NCBI RefSeq assembly: GCF_002926165.1
Contig: NZ_MAGP01000158.1
Coordinates: forward strand, 1-33,345
Direction of reading: 5' to 3'
DNA: 33,345 bases
From: Micromonospora chalcea
Lineage (GTDB): Bacteria; Actinomycetota; Actinomycetes; Mycobacteriales; Micromonosporaceae
Positions 1 to 6,540 of this stretch are shown piece after piece. How positions within the stretch are numbered: position 1 is the stretch's first letter; each line of letters starts with the position of its first letter. The notes beneath the pieces were generated by a model. That model ran no database searches and was not told where the DNA came from. It was given only the letters and a program-made list of their open reading frames with translations. Made by a program: the position numbers and the translations under genes.

Positions 1-9
1 CTGGCAGAA

Positions 10-81
10 CGCACGCCGTTCTCCCGCCCATCAAGTTCTGACCTTCGACAAGCCAGAACCTAGGCAGGACAACGGCGTGCG
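10..81. repeat. Nested inverted repeats at left edge
   Basis: An 11-base arm at 10-20 (CGCACGCCGTT) is perfectly complementary to 71-81. Inside the 50-base loop, GTTCTG at 35-40 pairs with CAGAAC at 54-59, and a second CAGAAC copy lies at 5-10, so alternative pairings are possible. No gene is visible in 1-210. The structure could be a terminator for a gene beyond the left edge, an untranslated leader, or chance in GC-rich DNA; the window does not settle which. Confidence 0.4.
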
Positions 82-130
82 CCATCAACGACGCGCCCAA
101 CCACCCACAGACACGTCACAAGACCCATAA

Positions 131-149
131 ATATGCCTCTGAGGTATAT
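131..149. promoter_or_regulatory. Near-perfect AT-containing palindrome, possible operator
   Basis: The arms ATATGCCTC (131-139) and GAGGTATAT (141-149) are inverted copies with one mismatch around a central T. The surrounding stretch (about 127-150) is much richer in A+T than the rest of the window. This looks like a promoter/operator for a leftward gene lying outside the window, since the nearest gene inside ends at 211 and points the same way. The regulator is unknown. Confidence 0.3.
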
Positions 150-210
150 CGGTCCGAGGTCATCCCTCCCGATCCGGCTCTGCGGAGGAACGCCGCTGCC
201 CGGCGAGCCG

Positions 211-894
211 TCAGCGCGCGTAGGCCAGCAGCACCGGCTCGTCCTGACCCGGCCAGGAGCCGGTGAGCCCGCCGGAGCCCGGCACCTCGGCCGGTACGGG
301 CCGCCGGACCACCGCAAGCTCGACGTCCCCCACCCGGACCACCGTCACGCCGCCGTCACCCGAGCCGGTCGAAACCGAACCAGTCGAAACCGAACCAGTC
401 GAAACCGAACCAGCCGACACCGAACCAGCCGAAGCCGGACCGGTCGGCACCGGGCGGCCGGTCCGGCTCCCGGTCAGCGTCATGCTCGCCGGACGCATCT
501 CACGCTTGCCGTCGACCTCGAAGTACTCCTCGGCCTGGCCGGCATCGGCGAGCACTGCGGCAGCAAGCAGCGGCGGGTACACCGGGTCGCCGCAGGCGTC
601 GTACACCCAGCGGCGGCCGAGCACCGAGTGCTCGACGAGACCCACGAAGAAGTCGTCCGCCCCGGCCAGCGGCGCGCCCCGGTAGGTCAGCGGCACCTGG
701 AGCACCGGGCCGTCACCGGCGCGCACGAGCAGCGTCTCGACGCCCACCTCACCGGCCGGATCGTCGAACCGGTACGCCGCGACCCGGGTGACCTCCGCGC
801 CCGCCTCCCCGGCGAACCAGGACCGGCCGGGCAGCCAGGGTACGAGCAGCTCCAGTTTCGAGGGGCGCAGTTCCGCGCGGTGCAGGAGAGCCAT
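211..894 (-). CDS. Maltokinase N-terminal cap-like (CG0192-type) protein
   Basis: This 227-residue protein resembles the N-terminal cap of actinobacterial maltokinases and the stand-alone CG0192-type proteins. The N-terminal part carries LVPWLPGRSWFAGE, the cap-domain signature (PWL..R.WFAG), followed by a beta-rich segment and a WVYD motif near residue 97. There is no kinase lobe, so it is not itself a maltokinase; any role in trehalose/maltose/glycogen metabolism is inference from the domain. The start is the ATG at 894, because the longer reading frame adds an uncharacteristic N-terminus. Residues of about 150-175 are a Gly/Ser/Thr/Val pentapeptide repeat encoded by 15-base units, probably a flexible linker before the last 50 residues. 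The HIT gene lies just upstream on the same strand, 32 bases away, so co-transcription is likely. Confidence 0.65.
   Translation of the reverse strand: MALLHRAELRPSKLELLVPWLPGRSWFAGEAGAEVTRVAAYRFDDPAGEVGVETLLVRAGDGPVLQVPLTYRGAPLAGADDFFVGLVEHSVLGRRWVYDACGDPVYPPLLAAAVLADAGQAEEYFEVDGKREMRPASMTLTGSRTGRPVPTGPASAGSVSAGSVSTGSVSTGSVSTGSGDGGVTVVRVGDVELAVVRRPVPAEVPGSGGLTGSWPGQDEPVLLAYAR
362..451. repeat. Six 15-base tandem repeats inside the cap-like gene
   Basis: Six consecutive 15-base units of the type GAACCAGTCGAAACC run from 362 to 451. The second and third (377-391 and 392-406) are identical and the outer units have diverged. On the minus strand they encode pentapeptides close to Val-Ser-Thr-Gly-Ser, and the unit length is a multiple of three, so copy-number change keeps the frame. 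Such a minisatellite may vary between strains. Confidence 0.85.
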
Positions 895-926
895 GCGCAA
901 GATCGTACTGTCGGAACGGGCCGGCG

Positions 927-1487
927 TCAGGCCGCCGCCCACGCCTTGGCGAGCAGTTCCCGGGTGTCGGCGAGCAGTTGCGGCAGCACCTTCGTCCGGC
1001 CGATCACCGGCATGAAGTTGGCGTCGCCGCCCCAGCGCGGCACCACGTGCTGGTGCAGGTGCGCGGCGATGCCCGCGCCCGCCACGCCACCCTGGTTCAT
1101 GCCCAGGTTGAAGCCGTGCGCGCTGGAGACGTGCCGGACCACCCGCATGGCGGCCTTGGTGAACGCGGCCAGCTCGACCGTCTCCGGCTCGTCCAGCTCC
1201 GTGTAGTCGGCCACGTGCCGGTAGGGGCAGACCAGCAGGTGCCCGGGGTTGTACGGGTAGAGGTTGAGCACCGCGAAGACGTGCTCGCCCCGGGCCACCA
1301 CCAGGGACTCCTCGGCCGGCAGCCCGGGCGCGAGGCAGAACGGGCAGCCGGCCGGCTTCTCGTACCCGCCCTCGGGCCGGTCCTCGCCGGAGATGTAGGT
1401 CATCCGGTGCGGCGTCCAGAGCCGGTCCAGCCCGTCCGCCAGACCGTTGTCGCCGCCGTACCCGGTGTCCCGCTCCGCCCCTGTCAC
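927..1487 (-). CDS. HIT-domain protein, Ap4A phosphorylase-like
   Basis: The 186-residue product is a histidine-triad nucleotide hydrolase/transferase. The catalytic triad is in HLHQHVV (near residue 142), preceded by N-P-G-H-L-L-V around residue 81, and there is an N-terminal CPFC zinc-type motif. The length and the extended N-terminus match the actinobacterial Ap4A phosphorylase family (Rv2613c type), which degrades diadenosine tetraphosphate in the cytosol. Its position next to thrS fits, because aminoacyl-tRNA synthetases produce Ap4A as a side product and the same neighbourhood is known in mycobacteria. The GTG start at 1487 has no Shine-Dalgarno sequence; a TAGGAT box overlapping the thrS stop codon suggests a leaderless transcript in addition to read-through. 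Confidence 0.85.
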   Translation of the reverse strand: MTGAERDTGYGGDNGLADGLDRLWTPHRMTYISGEDRPEGGYEKPAGCPFCLAPGLPAEESLVVARGEHVFAVLNLYPYNPGHLLVCPYRHVADYTELDEPETVELAAFTKAAMRVVRHVSSAHGFNLGMNQGGVAGAGIAAHLHQHVVPRWGGDANFMPVIGRTKVLPQLLADTRELLAKAWAAA

Positions 1488-1494
1488 ACCGGCG

Positions 1495-1500
1495 ATCCTA
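1495..1500 (-). promoter_or_regulatory. Leaderless -10 box for HIT gene
   Basis: TAGGAT on the minus strand lies 7 bases before the GTG at 1487. Its first three bases are the TAG stop codon of thrS. Spacing and sequence match the TANNNT leaderless-promoter pattern seen several times in this window. Confidence 0.5.
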
Positions 1501-3519
1501 CGATCCGGCCCGCTCGGCGGCAGGACCGGCGTTGGTGCGCGACTCCACCACCTCGCGCACGTGCGCGACCGCCTCGTCGATCGGCACGCCGTTGCGCTGC
1601 GAGCCGTCCCGGTAGCGGAACGAGACGGTGCCGGCGGCCACGTCGTCGTCCCCGGCGATCACCATGAACGGGATCTTCTGCTGCTGCGCGTTGCGGATCT
1701 TCTTCTGCATCCGGTCGTCGCCCAGGTCCACCTCGGCCCGGACGCCGTGCCGGCGCAGCGTCGCGGCGAAGTCGACCAGGTAGTCGCCGTGCTCCTCGCG
1801 GATCGGGATGCCGACCACCTGCACCGGCGCCAGCCAGGCCGGGAACGCGCCCGCGTAGTGCTCGGTGAGCACGCCGATGAACCGCTCGATCGACCCGAAC
1901 TTGGCGCAGTGGATCATCACCGGCTGCTGCCGGGTGCCGTCGGCCGCCTGGTACTCCAGCCCGAAGCCCTTCGGCTGGTTGAAATCGTACTGAATCGTCG
2001 ACATCTGCCAGGTCCGGCCGATGGCGTCCTTGGCCTGCACGGAGATCTTCGGGCCGTAGAACGCCGCGCCGCCCGGGTCCGGCACCAGCTCCAGCCCGGT
2101 CTCCAGCGCGCACTGCTCCAGCACGGCGGTAGCGGTCGCCCAGTCCTCGTCGGACCCGACGAACTTGTCCGGCTTCGAGTCGTCGCGGGTCGACAGCTCC
2201 AGGTAGAAGTCGTCGATGCCGAAGTCGCGCAGCAAGCTGAGCACGAAGCCGAGCAGGTGCTTGATCTCGGCCGGCGCCTGCTCCTTCGTGCAGTAGGAGT
2301 GCGAGTCGTCCTGGGTGAAGCCGCGCACCCGGGTCAGGCCGTGGATGACGCCCGACTTCTCGTACCGGTAGACCGTGCCGAACTCGAACAGCCGCAGCGG
2401 CAGCTGCCGGTAGGACCGCCCGCGCGACCGGTAGATCAGGTTGTGCATCGGGCAGTTCATGGCCTTGAGGTAGTAGTCGCTGCCCTCCATCTCCATCGGC
2501 GGGAACATCGTGTCCTTGTAGTAGGGCAGGTGTCCCGACGTGTGGAAGAGCCCTTCCTTGGAGATGTGCGGCGTCCCGACGTAGTCGAAGCCCTCCTCGA
2601 CGTGCCGCGCCCGGACGTAGTCCTCCATCACCCGCTTGAGCACGCCACCCTTGGGGTGGAAGACCGGCAGGCCGGAGCCGATCTCGTCGGGGAAGCTGAA
2701 CAGGTCGAGGTCCGCGCCGAGCTTGCGGTGGTCGCGGCGGGCGGCCTCCTCCAGGAGCTTCAGGTACGCCTTGAGCTCGTCGCGGGTCGGCCACGCGGTG
2801 CCGTACACGCGCTGCAGCTGCGGGTTCTTCTCCGACCCGCGCCAGTACGCGGCGGCCGAGCGCATCAGCTTGAACGCGCCGATCAGCCGGGTGTTCGGCA
2901 GGTGCGGGCCGCGGCACAGGTCCGACCAGCAGACCTTGTCCTCGTTCGCGGCGAGGTTGTCGTAGATGGTCAGCTCGCCGCCGCCCACCTCCATCACCTC
3001 GGAGGAGTCCAGCCCCTCCCCCTTGACCTCGATCAGCTCCAGCTTGAACGGCTCGGCGGCCAGCTCGGACCGCGCCTCGTCCAGGTCGGCGAACCGGCGG
3101 CGGCGGAACCGCTGGCCGGACTTGACGATCTCCTGCATGCGCTTCTCGAGCTTGGCCAGGTCGTCCGGCTGGAACGGCTTGTCGACGCCGAAGTCGTAGT
3201 AGAAGCCGTTCTCGATCGGCGGGCCGATGCCGAGCTTCGCCTCCGGGAAGACGTCCTGCACCGCCTGGGCCAGCACGTGCGCGGTGGAGTGGCGCAGCAC
3301 GTTCAGCCCGTCCGGGCTGTCCAGCGCGACCGGCTCGACCGCGACCTCCTCGGCCGGACGCCAGTCCAGGTCGCGCAGCTGGCCCTGCGGATCGCGGACC
3401 ACCACGATCGCCTTCGGCCCGCTCATCGGCAGGCCGGCCGCGGCCACCGCGTCGGCCGCCGTGGTCCCGGCGGCGACGACGACGGGGTCGGCCACGACGG
3501 GGGTACGGGGTGCGGACAC
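1498..3519 (-). CDS. thrS: Threonyl-tRNA synthetase
   Basis: This 673-residue class II aminoacyl-tRNA synthetase charges tRNA(Thr) with threonine in the cytosol. An N-terminal TGS-like domain (about residues 1-70) leads into the editing-type second domain. The catalytic core contains MNCPMH, whose cysteine is a zinc ligand, and the motif 2 region around VYRYEKSG with RGFTQDDSH. The C-terminal anticodon-binding domain includes VDLGDDRMQKKIRNAQ, the usual family signature. Full length is as expected. The GTG start at 3519 has AGGAG five to six bases upstream. It is probably the first gene of a unit with the HIT and cap-like genes. No T-box leader is evident upstream. Confidence 0.97.
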   Translation of the reverse strand: MSAPRTPVVADPVVVAAGTTAADAVAAAGLPMSGPKAIVVVRDPQGQLRDLDWRPAEEVAVEPVALDSPDGLNVLRHSTAHVLAQAVQDVFPEAKLGIGPPIENGFYYDFGVDKPFQPDDLAKLEKRMQEIVKSGQRFRRRRFADLDEARSELAAEPFKLELIEVKGEGLDSSEVMEVGGGELTIYDNLAANEDKVCWSDLCRGPHLPNTRLIGAFKLMRSAAAYWRGSEKNPQLQRVYGTAWPTRDELKAYLKLLEEAARRDHRKLGADLDLFSFPDEIGSGLPVFHPKGGVLKRVMEDYVRARHVEEGFDYVGTPHISKEGLFHTSGHLPYYKDTMFPPMEMEGSDYYLKAMNCPMHNLIYRSRGRSYRQLPLRLFEFGTVYRYEKSGVIHGLTRVRGFTQDDSHSYCTKEQAPAEIKHLLGFVLSLLRDFGIDDFYLELSTRDDSKPDKFVGSDEDWATATAVLEQCALETGLELVPDPGGAAFYGPKISVQAKDAIGRTWQMSTIQYDFNQPKGFGLEYQAADGTRQQPVMIHCAKFGSIERFIGVLTEHYAGAFPAWLAPVQVVGIPIREEHGDYLVDFAATLRRHGVRAEVDLGDDRMQKKIRNAQQQKIPFMVIAGDDDVAAGTVSFRYRDGSQRNGVPIDEAVAHVREVVESRTNAGPAAERAGS

Positions 3520-3549
3520 GGTGACTCCTAGTCGTCGACGGTACGGATC

Positions 3550-3576
3550 GGCCGGTGACCGGCCCCTGCGATGCTA
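3550..3576 (-). promoter_or_regulatory. thrS promoter -10 and leader hairpin
   Basis: On the minus strand TAGCAT (3576-3571) fits a -10 hexamer about 50 bases before the thrS start. Immediately downstream, 3550-3564 is a perfect 7+1+7 palindrome (GGCCGGTCACCGGCC) that would form a hairpin in the leader. No clear -35 is seen. The leader is far too short for a T-box. The role of the hairpin is unknown. Confidence 0.35.
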
Positions 3577-3721
3577 TCGGTCGCCCCGAGGCGTGCCGTC
3601 GCCGACGCCGCTGCCCGCCGGCAACGAGTTCGGCCCGCGTTGAACCTTTTCGCCCCGCCGCCCGAACTACCAGGTGGGGCCGGAGCCGGACCGGCCCCGG
3701 TCGAGATGGATGGGGGCCACG

Positions 3722-4678
3722 ATGAGGATGATTCGTCAGGGCCGGTGGGCGGCGGCGCTGCTGGCCGCCGCGCTCGCCGGAGCGGTGAGCTGGCCGGGCG
3801 CGGCGAGCGCGGCCGGGGTGACGGTCACGACCTCCCCCGCCGAGGTACGCCAGGGCGACGCGATCCAGCTGTCTGTGGTGGTGCCGGCGGACCGCCCCGG
3901 CACCCGCACCACGAAGATCGAACTGACCATGCCCCCGGACGCCCCGATCGGCGAGGTGTACCCGCTGTCGGTGCCGGACTGGGCTCCGACCATCACCACC
4001 CGCACCCTGGACCAGCCGGTCCCCGGCATGCACGCGGCCGAGCTGAACCAGGTGACCCACTCGGTGACCTGGCTGCGGGTACCCGGCACCGGCGCCGGAG
4101 CGGCCCGGCTGCCGCTCGGCATGGGTCCGATGCCCGCCACCGACCGGCTCACGTTCACAGTGACCCAGACGTACGCCGACGGCACCGTCGTGCAGTGGGC
4201 CGACCCGGCGGGCGGCAAGCACCCGGCGCCGACCGTCGACCTGCTGCCGCCGCTGCCGGGCACCATGACGCACAACGGCGACCCCGGCGCGAACGGCGCC
4301 GGCACGAACGGCGGCGCGCACGGCGGTCACGGCGCGGCGGGCGGAGCCCAGGGCGGGGTGCAGGGCGGTGCTCAGAACGGTGCCCCGAACGGCGCGCCGA
4401 CGGCCGGCACGGCCGACGACGGGCCGAGCGCGGACCTGCTGCTCGGCGGCGGCCTGCTCGCCGGACTGGCCGGCGGCGCGGCGATCGGCTGGCTGCTCAG
4501 GCGCCGCCGGCGCGACGCCATGACCCTGCCGCTCGACGACACCACCGCGGCCCCCGACAGCCGCACACCTCCCGACGCCACCGCGACCCAAGACAGCGTG
4601 CCCCGCGTCGGCAACGCAGCCCTTGAGAGCGCGACCTCCGAAGCCGTCACCGCCGGCACCGCCTCCACGCGCCCCTGA
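3722..4678 (+). CDS. YcnI-like (DUF1775) exported, C-terminally anchored protein
   Basis: The 318-residue protein begins with a Sec signal peptide (positively charged MRMIRQGR, then an Ala-rich hydrophobic core, cleavage near ASAAG, residue 31). A DUF1775/YcnI beta-sandwich follows (about residues 32-180), then a Gly/Ala/Asn/His-rich flexible linker (about 190-245), one transmembrane helix (about 247-266) and an RRRRR stop-transfer with a cytoplasmic tail. YcnI-family domains bind copper at the periplasm or cell surface through the new N-terminal histidine. Here the predicted mature N-terminus reads AGVTV, so that histidine is absent, although the conserved tryptophan region (VPDWAPTI) remains. 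The start ATG at 3722 is chosen because it gives a clean signal peptide. It is divergent from thrS and convergent with the next gene. Confidence 0.75.
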   Translation: MRMIRQGRWAAALLAAALAGAVSWPGAASAAGVTVTTSPAEVRQGDAIQLSVVVPADRPGTRTTKIELTMPPDAPIGEVYPLSVPDWAPTITTRTLDQPVPGMHAAELNQVTHSVTWLRVPGTGAGAARLPLGMGPMPATDRLTFTVTQTYADGTVVQWADPAGGKHPAPTVDLLPPLPGTMTHNGDPGANGAGTNGGAHGGHGAAGGAQGGVQGGAQNGAPNGAPTAGTADDGPSADLLLGGGLLAGLAGGAAIGWLLRRRRRDAMTLPLDDTTAAPDSRTPPDATATQDSVPRVGNAALESATSEAVTAGTASTRP

Positions 4679-4720
4679 CCGCCGCCCGCCCAGCAAGCGG
4701 GAGCACCGCGAGACCACAGT

Positions 4721-4770
4721 AGATCTTGGTACGGAACGGCCCCCAGGAGGGCCGTCCCGTACCAAGATCT
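4721..4770. terminator. Bidirectional hairpin, 22-bp stem
   Basis: Arms 4721-4742 and 4749-4770 are inverted copies with one mismatch around a 6-base loop; the stem begins AGATCTTGGTACGG. In minus-strand RNA the odd position is a G-U pair, so the stem is continuous there. It sits between the convergent YcnI-like and ADP-ribosylglycohydrolase genes and has no U tract, as is usual for actinomycete terminators. Confidence 0.75.
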
Positions 4771-4818
4771 CGGACTCCTACGGCGGCGGACCGCGAGCGC
4801 GGGTGCGGGTGGGACGGG

Positions 4819-5748
4819 TCAGGCGGGGGTGGTGACCCAGCCGGGAAGGGGCTCGCGCGCGGTCAGCCAGTCCTGCGGCACGCCGCCGCGCCCGCCGACC
4901 CCGGTGTACGCGGCAACGATCCCGCCCACGATCGCGGCTGTGGTGTCCACGTCGCCGCCCGCCTCCACGCAGACGCGGATCGCGGCGGGATAGTCGTGCA
5001 GCAGCGTGGCCGCCACCCAGAGCGTGAACGGCACGGTGTCCTGCGCGGTGACCCGGGATCCGTTGCCGAGCGCGTCGGCCGCCTCGGCGGCGGGACGACC
5101 GAGCAGCGTGGCGGCCCGGCGTACCCCCTGGTGCACCTCCCCTGCCGGGTCGAGCGCCCCGGCGACGGCGCTGAGCAGCCGGGCCGGCTCGGGCCGGCCG
5201 CCGTCGAGGCGGGCGCGGGCGGCGAGCGAGGCGGCGACAGCGACCGCCACCGCGCCGGCGACGCCCTCCGGGTGGGCGTGGGTCACCTCGGCCGACGCCC
5301 GGGCCTGCTCGGCGGCGCGCCGGGTGGAGTCGGCGTGCCAGGCGCCGAGCGGCGCGACCCGCATGGCCGCGCCGTTGCCGCAGGAGCCCTGCCCGTCGAA
5401 CGCGGACGCGGCGGCCACCGGCCACGGCGTGCCGGTACGGATCAGCCGCAGCACCCTCACCGCGCCCGGCCCGTACCCCCGGTAGGGCTCGCAGCGCTGC
5501 GCGAACGCCAACGCCAGCCGGTCCCTGTCGATCCGTGCCCCGGCAGCCAGTTCGGCCACCACCGAGCAGGCCATCTCGGTGTCGTCGGTCCACTCCCACG
5601 GCGGCGCGGGCAGCCGGCCGGCGGCGAGGTCGTCCGGGCGCCGGCCGGGAACGAAGAACTGGGAGCCGAGGGCGTCGCCCACCGACAGGCCGGCCAGCGC
5701 GTCGCGGGCGAGCGTGAGGCGGGTGTCGGGGAAGAGCGTGAACGTCAT
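4819..5748 (-). CDS. ADP-ribosylglycohydrolase family protein
   Basis: The 309-residue product belongs to the DraG/ARH family, which removes ADP-ribose from proteins or from small acceptors using two magnesium ions. The N-terminus has DALAGLSVGDALGSQF, then WTDDTEM (metal-binding Thr-Asp-Asp, near residue 55). The C-terminal metal motif is GGDVDTTAAIVGGI. These are the three signature elements in the expected order, and the length is typical. The start is the ATG at 5748; the longer frame upstream is low-complexity and overlaps the divergent regulator. The target is unknown and no ADP-ribosyltransferase partner is visible nearby. Confidence 0.88.
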   Translation of the reverse strand: MTFTLFPDTRLTLARDALAGLSVGDALGSQFFVPGRRPDDLAAGRLPAPPWEWTDDTEMACSVVAELAAGARIDRDRLALAFAQRCEPYRGYGPGAVRVLRLIRTGTPWPVAAASAFDGQGSCGNGAAMRVAPLGAWHADSTRRAAEQARASAEVTHAHPEGVAGAVAVAVAASLAARARLDGGRPEPARLLSAVAGALDPAGEVHQGVRRAATLLGRPAAEAADALGNGSRVTAQDTVPFTLWVAATLLHDYPAAIRVCVEAGGDVDTTAAIVGGIVAAYTGVGGRGGVPQDWLTAREPLPGWVTTPA

Positions 5749-5809
5749 CGCCGTCCCAGCTTGCCCGCTTCGCCGGACCGCCGCAACGCGACCGGCTTGC
5801 CACGACGAG

Positions 5810-5815
5810 TACGGT
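5810..5815 (+). promoter_or_regulatory. Leaderless -10 box for response regulator
   Basis: TACGGT ends six bases before the GTG at 5822 and no Shine-Dalgarno sequence is present, so the two-component pair probably starts from a leaderless transcript. Confidence 0.5.
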
Positions 5816-5821
5816 GCTGAC

Positions 5822-6511
5822 GTGGCAACCGTCCTGCTGGTCGAAGACGACCACGTCGTGCGCGGCGCCATGCTGCGGTCGCTCACCGACCGGGGGCACG
5901 CGGTGCACGCCGTCGGCACCGCGCTCGACGCGCTGCGCCGGGTCGCCGCCGAGACACCGGATTTGGTGGTGCTCGATCTCGGTCTGCCCGACCTGGACGG
6001 CTCGGACGCGCTGCGCATGCTGCGCGGCATCACCGACGTGCCGATCATCATCGCCACCGCCCGCGACGACGAGCAGTCGGTGGTGCGTCTGCTGCGCGCC
6101 GGGGCGGACGACTACATGGTCAAGCCGTTCACCGGCGCGCACCTGGACGCCCGGATCACCACTGTGCTGCGGCGGGCCGGGCGGGCCAGCCGTACCGTCG
6201 CGCCGGCCGTGCACACGGTCGGCGGCCTGCGGGTCGACGTGGGTGAGCGCAGCGCGGTGCTGGACGGGGAGCCGCTGGCGCTGACCCGCAAGGAATTCGA
6301 CCTGCTGGCGTATCTCGCCGCGCGTCCCGGCCGGGTAGTGTCCCGGCGGGAACTCTTGGAGGAGGTATGGCGGCAGCCATCGGTCGGCGAGGACCAGACC
6401 ATCGACGTGCACCTGTACTGGCTCCGCCGCAAAATGGGCGAGTCCGCGGCGAAGCCGCGCTACCTGCGCACCGTGCGGGGGGTCGGCTTCCGGCTGGTGG
6501 CGCCGGACTGA
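5822..6511 (+). CDS. OmpR-family response regulator
   Basis: This 229-residue DNA-binding response regulator has a receiver domain (about residues 1-115) and a winged-helix output domain (about 130-225). The acidic pocket is E8-D9, the phosphoacceptor D52 in VVLDLGLPDLDG, the switch threonine T79 and the conserved lysine K101 in VKPF. The output domain contains LTRKEFDLLAYLA and the recognition-helix region DVHLYWLRRKMGE. The GTG start at 5822 places the first beta strand (ATVLLVEDD) right at the N-terminus, as is normal. It is paired with the histidine kinase immediately downstream. The signal is unknown; a direct repeat at 7961-7975 is a possible binding site. Confidence 0.95.
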   Translation: MATVLLVEDDHVVRGAMLRSLTDRGHAVHAVGTALDALRRVAAETPDLVVLDLGLPDLDGSDALRMLRGITDVPIIIATARDDEQSVVRLLRAGADDYMVKPFTGAHLDARITTVLRRAGRASRTVAPAVHTVGGLRVDVGERSAVLDGEPLALTRKEFDLLAYLAARPGRVVSRRELLEEVWRQPSVGEDQTIDVHLYWLRRKMGESAAKPRYLRTVRGVGFRLVAPD

Positions 6512-6540
6512 GGCTGACGCTGGCCGGGCTCACCGCCGGC

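Noticed and set aside
362..451. Possible CRISPR array
   Set aside because: The 15-base units are directly adjacent without spacers and keep the reading frame, so this is a coding minisatellite.
3520..3721. T-box leader upstream of thrS
   Set aside because: The leader is short (about 50 bases from the -10 box) and has only one small palindrome, with no specifier loop or antiterminator.
1484..4765. Minus-strand open frame of 1093 codons over thrS
   Set aside because: It runs out of frame with thrS and in low-complexity Arg/Gly/Ala sequence; thrS is unmistakable.
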